Of a DNA stretch of 10,624 bases, positions 1 through 6,449 are shown piece after piece (within the stretch, counting starts at the first letter, position 1; every line of letters starts with the position of its first letter). The notes below the pieces were generated by a model. It had not been told where the DNA came from and ran no database searches. It was given only the letters and a program-made list of their open reading frames with translations. Origin of the DNA: Methanocorpusculaceae archaeon UBA425. GTDB taxonomy: Archaea > Halobacteriota > Methanomicrobia > Methanomicrobiales > Methanocorpusculaceae. The DNA lies in contig DAWV01000002.1 in NCBI GenBank assembly GCA_002506085.1, positions 145,873-156,496 on the forward strand, written 5' to 3'. The translations under genes were made by a program, and so were the position numbers.

Positions 1-190
1 GATGATACGGCCATCAAAAAGAAACCCATACACCAAACCGAAGTACATTCAAAGAATCCCGCTTGAACAAATTTGATTCTGTTCTCCGGGAAGGGGGGCA
101 AAAACGACGGCGGATGTACGCGAAGGCTTCTCCCCCGGTCCCCTCTTCAAAATTGGATTCACACCAACACCGCGTAACTCCTATTTTATT
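1..190 (+). repeat. Left copy of a dispersed repeat (decayed element)
   Basis: This segment matches the reverse complement of the right end of the window in the same block order. Positions 4-54 match the complement of 10517-10467 without gaps (about 40 of 51 bases). Positions 148-190 match the complement of about 10110-10073, including a perfect 18-base core, CACACCAACACCGCGTAA, at 160-177. A weaker G-rich block at about 89-106 may correspond to 10335-10352. The space between the first and last blocks is about 100 bp here and about 355 bp in the right copy. Read from 5, the first block gives a peptide beginning IRPSKRNPYTKPKYIQ that stops at 74-76. The right copy gives MRPSKRVQYTKSKYIQ, and 6 of the 11 base differences fall in third codon positions. 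I infer the remnant of a multicopy, once-coding element; its family is unknown. Confidence 0.6.
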
Positions 191-520
191 TGCCGGAAAA
201 AATAAAGCCCCAAATAACCGTTGTAAGAATCATTTTTTTCACAATTTTTGAAGGTTTGACGTGAGTCGGGGTATTTTTTTTATGAGGAAAAAGGAGGGCG
301 GTTATACATAAAAAAAGGCTCTTCGGCATTTCCTGCAGGTAACCCGTTTATCTGCAGGCGATGACGAAAACACAGAAAAAAAAAGTAAAGCCGGAATCTG
401 TGATTCCAAGATTGAATAGTAAAATTACCTAAAAATAAATCTCTTCTGCCGGAGATAACGGGGGTCTTTCCGTATCTTTCTGACCCGCACAGAAAATCGG
501 CAGAATATTCTCTTTACCCC
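191..520. other. Intergenic region without a convincing gene
   Basis: This AT-rich stretch separates the left repeat from the 3' end of the minus-strand operon. It holds T-tracts on the plus strand at about 233-239 and 274-281, which could end transcripts entering from the left. A hairpin pairs CCTGCAG (332-338) with CTGCAGG (352-358). A strong Shine-Dalgarno-like AAGGAGG at 291-297 has no start codon at a suitable distance. A 23-codon ORF (361-432, MTKTQKKKVKPESVIPRLNS and on) has no ribosome binding site and is lysine-rich mainly because of an A-tract. I see nothing here that can be called a gene. Confidence 0.5.
431..504 (-). terminator. Possible 3' end signal of the pyrD-pyrK-CpXC operon
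   Basis: TCTGCCG at 445-451 is complementary to CGGCAGA at 498-504, which would close a large 46-base loop. Reading along the minus strand, the pairing is followed at about 442-431 by a U-rich stretch (ATTTATTTTTA). Archaeal transcripts often end at U-tracts with or without a hairpin, so the U-rich stretch is the better part of this call and the long stem may be chance. Confidence 0.3.
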
Positions 521-1252
521 TTAGGTCTTCTTATGGTGTTCTCCGCATACATGGTCGTCCCCGCAGTGTTCACACCCGCAGGAATCTTCGTCTGTCTCTT
601 TTTCCGCCTTAATCCGGTCCATTATCCACTGATGGTCAATCGCCGCACACTCTGTTATCGGCACATCCCAGATGGGTCCTCCGGTAACAACGCACGACTG
701 ATACAAAGCATACGGCATTTCCAGGCTTCCGAGGAACGCCTCTTCGCGGAATGCTGCGAACAGAATTTTCTCCTCACCATCAACTACATCGAGTTTCGTA
801 AACCTGAGTTCATCCGGGATTTTTTCAGGATCATCATCCTGCATTTTTGTCAGTGTCAGGACCTTGAACAGCTCGATTACACGGTCATCAAGTCCCGCCT
901 CGAAAATGAAAATCTTCTCCTTCAGGGAATTGATATCCGGAACAAGCCGCATGGGCTTCTCCCGGTAAATGACCTGGTCCGCGATGTCCCCGTCGATACC
1001 GACCTCGCGGTCCTCACAATCAGGCTCAAGATAAATCAGGAACCCGCCGTTTCTTTCCTTATCTTCATAGACAAACGGGTATCCGGCAAACCCGGCAAAC
1101 CCGCAGTTATCGCAGGTAAACAGGAATAGTTCGCCCGTGAGAACTTTTTCCCGCATATCCGGGTCGGTTGTCACATTCACAGCCGGGCAGATCGTAATCG
1201 TCTGTTCATGTTCGCATTCCGGACAGATTACTTCATCCTCATCAGTAATCAT
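521..1252 (-). CDS. CpXC-domain zinc-ribbon protein with Cys/His-rich tail
   Basis: A 243-residue protein of unknown function. The N-terminus has two paired-cysteine knuckles, C10-PE-C13 and C47-DN-C50-GF, separated by about 33 residues. This is the spacing of the CpXC domain, a predicted zinc-ribbon family. The upstream neighbour is a clear paralogue: both share the knuckles, a KEKIFIF/REKIYIF segment with LDDR, and a C-terminal region with IWD/IWE. Only this copy has a tail with C225, C227, C230, H234, C236, H239 and H240, which looks like a second metal site. I chose the ATG at 1252 because its ATGA overlaps the stop of the upstream gene by 4 nt; a GTG at 1264 would add four residues. It is the last gene of the pyrD operon. 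Possible roles (metal handling, electron-transfer accessory, protein interaction) cannot be settled from the sequence. Confidence 0.8.
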   Translation of the reverse strand: MITDEDEVICPECEHEQTITICPAVNVTTDPDMREKVLTGELFLFTCDNCGFAGFAGYPFVYEDKERNGGFLIYLEPDCEDREVGIDGDIADQVIYREKPMRLVPDINSLKEKIFIFEAGLDDRVIELFKVLTLTKMQDDDPEKIPDELRFTKLDVVDGEEKILFAAFREEAFLGSLEMPYALYQSCVVTGGPIWDVPITECAAIDHQWIMDRIKAEKETDEDSCGCEHCGDDHVCGEHHKKT

Positions 1253-1875
1253 ACGCGAATCCACTCTTTGTCGACAACTGTATATCCCGTAACGGGGCGT
1301 TCCCAGATTCCATGCATCATCATACTGATTTTTTCATAGGTGTCGAACGGAATCTTGATCGGGTCGAGATACTCTGTCCCGAGATGCGGCACGAAGACAA
1401 GCGACCGTCCTTCGCAGGCGAATGCGTCCTGTGCATAGAATAGTGCGTCCGGGATGAGTTTCTCCTTTTTTGCCTCCATCTCACGCAGAATGGAATCTTT
1501 TACGACCTCGACAATTCTGTCATCGAGTTTGTCACGGAAAATGTAAATCTTCTCACGCATTTCATCCTGCGTGTGGACAAGTCTCATCCGGATATCCGGG
1601 AGGAGATGTGCCGGCAGAACATTCGGGAGTTTCACCTCCCGCTCTGTTGAATCCGGCTGGAAGAATATCGAAAACTTCTCGTTCAGATCATGATAGAGAA
1701 TCGGATACTCGACAACGCCGGAAAATCCGCAGTTGCTGCAGACTAAAGTGGTGAGCGATCCGTCGAGGAACTTCGAGCGAAGCTCCTCATTCGACGCATT
1801 GATACTTTTGTGCAGGGTGAATTCCTGCTTTGCTCCGCATTTCGGGCAGGTGATCGTTTTTATTTCTGGTTTCAT
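1249..1875 (-). CDS. CpXC-domain zinc-ribbon protein
   Basis: A 208-residue protein of unknown function, paralogous to the next gene downstream. The knuckles are C10-PK-C13-G and C46-SN-C49-GF, the typical CpXC arrangement, predicted to bind one zinc. The rest looks like a mixed alpha/beta region containing the acidic/basic segment REKIYIFRDKLDDRIVEVV. There is no signal peptide or membrane segment, so it should be cytoplasmic. Its ATG shares one base with the pyrK stop (TAATG at 1877-1873), and GGGAG lies about 10 nt upstream inside pyrK, so the start is well placed and translation is probably coupled. Unlike its paralogue it ends right after the conserved region, without a Cys/His tail. Being third in a pyrimidine operon suggests, but does not show, a link to dihydroorotate dehydrogenase. 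Confidence 0.8.
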   Translation of the reverse strand: MKPEIKTITCPKCGAKQEFTLHKSINASNEELRSKFLDGSLTTLVCSNCGFSGVVEYPILYHDLNEKFSIFFQPDSTEREVKLPNVLPAHLLPDIRMRLVHTQDEMREKIYIFRDKLDDRIVEVVKDSILREMEAKKEKLIPDALFYAQDAFACEGRSLVFVPHLGTEYLDPIKIPFDTYEKISMMMHGIWERPVTGYTVVDKEWIRV

Positions 1876-2630
1876 TACTCTTTTCTCCCGCTTGCACCCC
1901 GGTGATAGTGGGCGAACTCACCTGATGTGATGAGGTCTCCGGTGAAAACCGGACCGTCACGGCAGACTCTTTTCCCATCGTTGTCCATGCAGCATGACCC
2001 GCATATTCCGACGGCACATTTCATATATCTCTGGAGAGAGAACTGACCCCGGGCTTCGATGCCTTTGGCCGTAAGTCTGTCGAGAATCCCTTTCATCATC
2101 ATTTCGGGACCGCAGACACAAATCGTGTCATATGATTCTATGTCCAACTGGTCCATGATTCCTGTCACGAATCCGTGGAACCCGAAGGTTCCATCATCGG
2201 TGGCAATTTTCAAATCACTGACTTTTGCAAGTTCGTCGGCGAAGATGAGTTCTGTTTTCGTACGGGCGCCGAGGATGAACGTGTCGACCTCTCCGTTCGC
2301 GGCGAGAGTAAAGAGCGGTGTGACTCCGACTCCTCCGGCGATTGCCAGTACTTTCCCGCTGGCAGAAAATCCGTTTCCGAACGGTCCGCGGATGCCGATT
2401 TTATCGCCTGCTTTCAGGGCGAAGAGTGCTTCCGTTGCGTCACCGACTTTCATGACAGTAATCGAATTTGCGGCAGAGAACGCCATCGGGATTTCGTCAA
2501 CACCCGGAACCCAGACCATGCAGAACTGACCCGGTTTGAAATTGAAGAGTTCATCGAACACGAAGGTTTTCACGGTAGGCGTTTCATCAAGCACGATCGT
2601 GATTGTGACTATTTTCGGCATTTCAGACAT
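1875..2630 (-). CDS. pyrK: Dihydroorotate dehydrogenase electron transfer subunit
   Basis: PyrK carries FAD and a [2Fe-2S] cluster and passes electrons from dihydroorotate oxidised by PyrD to NAD+ in class 1B enzymes. The 251-residue protein has the ferredoxin-reductase layout: a flavin-binding barrel with PGQF (33-36) and MAFSAAN (49-55), GPFGNGF (82-88), and a nucleotide-binding domain with AGGVGVTPL (98-106) and CGPEMMM (163-169). The C-terminal cluster motif is C205-x4-C210-x2-C213-x9-C223 followed by RDGPVF, typical of PyrK. I chose the ATG at 2630, which overlaps the end of pyrD by 8 nt and has GGGGTG about 5 nt upstream. A TTG at 2645 would add five residues but sits too close to GGAGG. 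The pairing with pyrD supports PyrK over a sulfhydrogenase or glutamate synthase relative. The electron acceptor could differ in a methanogen. Confidence 0.9.
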   Translation of the reverse strand: MSEMPKIVTITIVLDETPTVKTFVFDELFNFKPGQFCMVWVPGVDEIPMAFSAANSITVMKVGDATEALFALKAGDKIGIRGPFGNGFSASGKVLAIAGGVGVTPLFTLAANGEVDTFILGARTKTELIFADELAKVSDLKIATDDGTFGFHGFVTGIMDQLDIESYDTICVCGPEMMMKGILDRLTAKGIEARGQFSLQRYMKCAVGICGSCCMDNDGKRVCRDGPVFTGDLITSGEFAHYHRGASGRKE

Positions 2631-3507
2631 GGGCGCACCCCACAATTTCCTCCGCAGGTATCCCGTCTTCCGCGTATAGGTCTCTGGCTATTTCGGAGAA
2701 TACATTAATCGAGTCGTAGACCGCGCTGCCGATTTCCACGGCAGAAGCTCCCGCCATCATCATTTCAAGAACATTATCTGCGGTGGAAACCCCTCCGCAC
2801 CCGATAATCGGGATGTTGACCGTGTCATACAAATCATAGATGCTCCGGACGGCAATCGGGAAGATGGCTTTGCCGGAGAGCCCGCCGAACGTATTTCCAA
2901 GAACCGGACGGCGGGCACCTGTTGAGATTCGCATGGCTTTTACGGTGTTTATCGCGACAAGTGCGTCTGCCCCCCCCTCTTCCGCTGCTTTTCCGATTTC
3001 TTTGATATCGGTTACGTTCGGAGTGAGTTTGACCCAGACCGGTTTATTGTATGTTTTGACGATTTCCGTGCATTCTCTGACAATCCGCGGGTTGACGCCG
3101 ATTGCGGCACCGTATCCTTCTGCATGGGGGCAGGAGAGGTTGAGCTCGAATGCGAGAGCATCCGGGAACCAGGACGCGACTTCGCCGAATTCTTGTGGTG
3201 TTCCTCCGAAGATGCTGACAATCACCGGCTCGCCCGCAAGAGGAGAAATCTCCGTAATGAAATCTTTGGACGGGTTTGGGAGTCCCATGGCATTTATGAG
3301 ACCGCCGTCGATCGGCACGAGTGCCGGCCCGTGGTGACCCGGGATTGGGACCGGACCTATAGATTTTGTGACGACACCGCCTGCACCAAGAGAGAGCATT
3401 CTCTTTAATGAGGCGCCGGTGGTACCGAGAATCCCTGCCGCTAGCAGCAGATGATTTCTGAGGGGGACGCCGGCAATTTCCTTTTGTGGCAGTTGTATCT
3501 GGATCAT
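2623..3507 (-). CDS. pyrD: Dihydroorotate dehydrogenase, class 1B catalytic subunit
   Basis: PyrD oxidises dihydroorotate to orotate, the fourth step of de novo pyrimidine synthesis, with FMN as cofactor. The 294-residue protein is a complete TIM barrel of normal family length. Visible landmarks are TKS (47-49), NAMGLPN (72-78), NLSCPH with the catalytic base C126, K160 in VKLTPN, NT (187-188), GGLSG (208-212), and the C-terminal phosphate-binding CGGV (237-240) and GS (260-261). Cysteine as the base marks a class 1 enzyme, and the overlapping pyrK marks class 1B. The ORF stays open to 3621, but I chose the ATG at 3507: the 38 extra codons look non-coding and a TATA-like box lies only about 9 nt before 3621. 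No strong Shine-Dalgarno precedes 3507. First gene of the four-gene minus-strand operon. Confidence 0.95.
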   Translation of the reverse strand: MIQIQLPQKEIAGVPLRNHLLLAAGILGTTGASLKRMLSLGAGGVVTKSIGPVPIPGHHGPALVPIDGGLINAMGLPNPSKDFITEISPLAGEPVIVSIFGGTPQEFGEVASWFPDALAFELNLSCPHAEGYGAAIGVNPRIVRECTEIVKTYNKPVWVKLTPNVTDIKEIGKAAEEGGADALVAINTVKAMRISTGARRPVLGNTFGGLSGKAIFPIAVRSIYDLYDTVNIPIIGCGGVSTADNVLEMMMAGASAVEIGSAVYDSINVFSEIARDLYAEDGIPAEEIVGCAHV

Positions 3508-3629
3508 CGTATTTTCTGTAAGTACTATTCGCGTTTTTGGGTTATGTAACTCTCTATCGTCAGGGGATGGTGACAGCCGGGATTTCTGCCGGTCTCTGTC
3601 TTGTCCGTGGAAGATATGCATAATGGATT

Positions 3630-3637
3630 CTTATATG
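3630..3637 (-). promoter_or_regulatory. Candidate TATA box for pyrD operon
   Basis: The minus strand reads CATATAAG here. The usual 25-27 bp spacing puts transcription start near 3605, giving a leader of about 100 nt before the pyrD ATG at 3507. A weaker candidate, TTACATAA at about 3549-3542, would give a leader of roughly 15 nt. The sequence alone cannot decide between them. Confidence 0.35.
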
Positions 3638-3691
3638 AACATCGCCCATTCTTTTTTAGTATTACCCGTTTTTTTCCGTCCTGACTCTCAA

Positions 3692-3721
3692 GCATTTTAA
3701 CACATACGCACCAAATAATTA
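3692..3721 (+). promoter_or_regulatory. Candidate TATA boxes for argH-gatD-gatE operon
   Basis: Two AT-rich boxes precede argH: ATTTTAACA at 3694-3702 and AAATAATTA at 3713-3721. The first would give a leader of about 17 nt containing a poor AGG. The second would place the start at or next to the ATG at 3740, giving a leaderless mRNA. No good Shine-Dalgarno precedes the ATG, which makes leaderless initiation plausible. Confidence 0.4.
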
Positions 3722-3739
3722 CACAGGTTTAGCGTTCAC

Positions 3740-5227
3740 ATGGCAACAGATCAGATCCGCAGCGGCCGGCTGGAAGGAGGGAGACCAGCCGCAGTTGAAC
3801 AATATCTCTCCTCGATGGAAGCGGACAAGCAGATTGCATCAAGCGATATCAGGGTTGACATCGCTCACATTCTCATGCTCCGCAAACAGAACCTGATTGA
3901 TGCGGAATCCGCAAAAAAACTGCTGAAAGCTCTTATGGGCTACCTGGAAAGCGGTCTTCCTGCCGATGCATTCAATGTGACCCGCGAAGACATCCACGCC
4001 GGTATCGAAGCCCAGCTGATGGCCGATGCGGGTTCGGACGCCGGCGGGAGAATGCATCTCGGGCGCAGCAGGAATGACGAGGTCGCCACCTGTCTCCGGA
4101 TGAGGACCCGGGAACTTCTCATCGAAACGCTCAGCGGTCTGTTCGAAGTCAGGCAGGCTCTCATCTCCCGTGCCGAAGAACATACCAACACAATAATGCC
4201 GGGTTTCACCCATCTTCAGCATGCCCAGCCGACTACGCTCGCCCACTATCTCCTTGCCTACGAAAGCCTCTTCGCCCGTGACACGTCACGTCTCTTCGAC
4301 GCATATTCCCGTGTGAATATCTCCCCGTTGGGGTCGGCCGCTTTTGCCGGGACAGGATTCCCCCTCGACCGGAAACTCACCGCAGAATATCTCGGGTTTA
4401 CCGATCCGATGGATAACAGTATGGATGCCGTTGCAAACAGGGATTTCATCGCAGAAAGTCTGAGCGACCTTGCGATTCTGATGGTCAACATAAGCAGGAT
4501 GTGCGAGGAACTCATCCTCTGGTCGACTTCGTTTGTCAGATTTGTCAATCTGAATGATGCCTACTGCTCGACGAGCAGTATTATGCCCCAGAAGAAAAAC
4601 CCGGACACGCTTGAGATTATGCGGGCGAAAAGTGCCGCCGTCATCGGCGAACTTACCGCGGCACTCACTCTCATCAAATCCCTCCCAATGAGCTATAACA
4701 GAGATTTACAGGACTTGAATCCGCATCTCTGGAACGCATTTGCCCAGACAAATGCGTCTTTGCCCATTCTTGCAGAAATCATTTCAACTGCCGAGTTCAA
4801 TGTCCCCGTGATGAAGAAACAGGCCGCGGCTGGAAATACTACCGCCACCGAACTTGCCGATTTCATGGTCCGGGAGTACAACATTCCTTTCAGAACTGCG
4901 CATAACATAGTCGGGCGTGCCGTCAAGCTCGGTTCGCTTGAACTTGATGTCGTCGAGACCGCAGCAAAAGAGCTTGCGAATATTTCGCTCAAAGAGAAAG
5001 GACTGACCGAAGAAACCATCAAAAAAGTTCTTCACCCGGCAACGATTCTCCGTGAAAAGAAGAGTTTCGGGTCGCCGAATCCGAAGATGATGAAAAAAGC
5101 CGTGAAGGTGGCAGATATCCGGCTTGTACAGGACCAGGTTACCGGAGATATTCTCCAGGACCAGCTCCGTGATGCCGATGAAAAAATGAAAACAGCCTAC
5201 AGGAACCTGATTAATGACTCTGAATAA
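3740..5227 (+). CDS. argH: Argininosuccinate lyase
   Basis: ArgH splits argininosuccinate into arginine and fumarate, the last step of arginine synthesis, as a cytoplasmic homotetramer. The 495-residue protein belongs to the fumarase/aspartase superfamily. Its three conserved regions are GGRMHLGRSRND early in the chain, GFTHLQHAQPTT (155-166) containing the TH pair of the active site, and the superfamily signature STSSIMPQKKN (277-287) on the catalytic serine loop. Length fits the family, although bacterial forms are often nearer 460; the extra length is mainly in the lysine-rich C-terminal part. The protein starts at ATG 3740 without a clear ribosome binding site. It is the first gene of a plus-strand operon, and its 3' end overlaps gatD by 14 nt. 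No key residue appears to be missing. Confidence 0.96.
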   Translation: MATDQIRSGRLEGGRPAAVEQYLSSMEADKQIASSDIRVDIAHILMLRKQNLIDAESAKKLLKALMGYLESGLPADAFNVTREDIHAGIEAQLMADAGSDAGGRMHLGRSRNDEVATCLRMRTRELLIETLSGLFEVRQALISRAEEHTNTIMPGFTHLQHAQPTTLAHYLLAYESLFARDTSRLFDAYSRVNISPLGSAAFAGTGFPLDRKLTAEYLGFTDPMDNSMDAVANRDFIAESLSDLAILMVNISRMCEELILWSTSFVRFVNLNDAYCSTSSIMPQKKNPDTLEIMRAKSAAVIGELTAALTLIKSLPMSYNRDLQDLNPHLWNAFAQTNASLPILAEIISTAEFNVPVMKKQAAAGNTTATELADFMVREYNIPFRTAHNIVGRAVKLGSLELDVVETAAKELANISLKEKGLTEETIKKVLHPATILREKKSFGSPNPKMMKKAVKVADIRLVQDQVTGDILQDQLRDADEKMKTAYRNLINDSE

Positions 5228-6449
5228 CAATGACCCGATAACCGTAAAATTTGCCGGACTTGAACTAAAAGGGATTTTCATCAACCGTTCAGGTGAGAAT
5301 GCGGTCGTAAAACTTTCGAGCGGCTACAATATCTGTGTGCCGGAATCCCTATGCACTTCCCGGGGGGAGGCCGTCCCTCTGGAAAAACCGGCATCAGTCC
5401 CGCTGAAACAGGATGCAAATCTTCCGCTTCTTTCGATTATTTCAACAGGCGGAACGATTGCGAGCACGGTCGATTACCGGACGGGTGCCGTTTCCTCGAA
5501 GTTCACGGCAGAGGATATTCTCAGGAGCATTCCGGAACTTGCAAAAATCGCCAGATACCACACTCTTCAGCCGTTCCAGGTCCTTTCCGAGAACATGAAT
5601 CCTGCAATGTGGCAGGAACTCGCGCAGACTATCTACGATGAGATCCGTAAAGGTGCTAAGGGAATTATCGTAACTCATGGAACGGATACCCTGCTTTACA
5701 GTGCTGCTGCCGTGTCCTTTATGCTGGATACGCCGGTTCCGGTCATCTTTGTAGGAGCACAGCGGAGTGCTGACCGGCCGAGCAGTGATAATGCAATGAA
5801 TGCTATCTGCTCTGCCCAGGCAGGCGTGAGCGACCTTGGAGAGGTCGTCATATGTATGCACGCGGACGAGAGCGACACGACATGTGCTCTTCACCGGGCG
5901 ACCCGGGTCCGGAAGAACCACACATCCCGCCGTGACGCTTTCCAGAGTATCGGACGTGTCCCGGTTGGTGGTGTCAGCTATCCCGAGGGCACGGTCGTTC
6001 TCGCAAAAGACGCGGTTCGCCGCGGTATGAAGGAACTCAGGCTCTCGGATAATCTTGAGTCGCACTGCGGTCTGCTTCAATACTACCCGGGAATGAACCC
6101 TGCAATTTTCGACGCGTATAATGGATACAAAGGGCTCGTCATCGCAGGAACCGGGCTGGGGCACGTAGGCACCGACTGTATCGCGAAAATAGCCGGTCTT
6201 ACGGCTGCCGGGACCACGGTCATCATGACGTCCCAGTGTCTCGCAGGCGGGGTCTGCGATCGTGTATATGAAACGGGCCGTGACCTTCTTGATGCGGGCC
6301 TCATCGAAGGGGGCAGTATGCTTCCGGAGATTGCGCTCGTGAAACTCATGTGGGTCCTTGGAAATGCCACGAGAAAAGAGGACATCCGCCGGCTGATGCA
6401 GACGAACCTCAAGGGTGAAATGGAATTTGATTTGTGGAGGAATGCATAA
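5214..6449 (+). CDS. gatD: Glutamyl-tRNA(Gln) amidotransferase subunit D
   Basis: GatD is the glutaminase half of the archaeal GatDE enzyme. It releases ammonia from an amide donor, and GatE uses it to turn Glu-tRNA(Gln) into Gln-tRNA(Gln). The 411-residue protein has a small N-terminal beta domain (about 1-65, KFAGLELKGIFINRSGENAV) typical of GatD and absent from plain asparaginases. A type I L-asparaginase core follows. The four catalytic residues expected of the family are present: T81 in STGGTIAST, T157 and D158 in THGTDT, and K234 in RVRKNHTSRRD. Other landmarks are GAQRSADRPSSDN (181-193) and GTGLGHVG (312-319). It starts inside argH with a 14-nt overlap after a weak AGGA, and its stop shares one base with the gatE ATG. 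Translation of all three genes is probably coupled. Confidence 0.97.
   Translation: MTLNNNDPITVKFAGLELKGIFINRSGENAVVKLSSGYNICVPESLCTSRGEAVPLEKPASVPLKQDANLPLLSIISTGGTIASTVDYRTGAVSSKFTAEDILRSIPELAKIARYHTLQPFQVLSENMNPAMWQELAQTIYDEIRKGAKGIIVTHGTDTLLYSAAAVSFMLDTPVPVIFVGAQRSADRPSSDNAMNAICSAQAGVSDLGEVVICMHADESDTTCALHRATRVRKNHTSRRDAFQSIGRVPVGGVSYPEGTVVLAKDAVRRGMKELRLSDNLESHCGLLQYYPGMNPAIFDAYNGYKGLVIAGTGLGHVGTDCIAKIAGLTAAGTTVIMTSQCLAGGVCDRVYETGRDLLDAGLIEGGSMLPEIALVKLMWVLGNATRKEDIRRLMQTNLKGEMEFDLWRNA
6436..6440 (+). promoter_or_regulatory. Ribosome binding site of gatE
   Basis: GGAGG lies inside the last codons of gatD, 8 nt before the ATG at 6449. It decides the gatE start: the alternative GTG at 6434 lies just before this motif and has no site of its own. 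Confidence 0.75.

Noticed and set aside
63..251. 62-codon open frame on the plus strand
   Set aside because: It overlaps the dispersed repeat, has no ribosome binding site, and much of it is low-complexity. Its resemblance to a minus-strand frame at 10011-10241 follows from the repeated DNA block, with no sign of selection on the protein in that frame.
1083..1103. Tandem CCGGCAAAC direct repeat inside the CpXC gene
   Set aside because: It encodes GFAGFAG with the same length as the paralogue at that position, so it is not an insertion and is probably chance.
533..1129. 198-codon open frame antisense to the Cys/His-tailed CpXC gene
   Set aside because: The minus-strand frame has paired cysteine motifs, a paralogue and a 4-nt operon overlap; the plus-strand frame has none of these.
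3508..3621. 38-residue N-terminal extension of PyrD
   Set aside because: The extension has a non-coding composition, the family begins near residue 39 of this frame, and a TATA-like box almost touches the upstream ATG.
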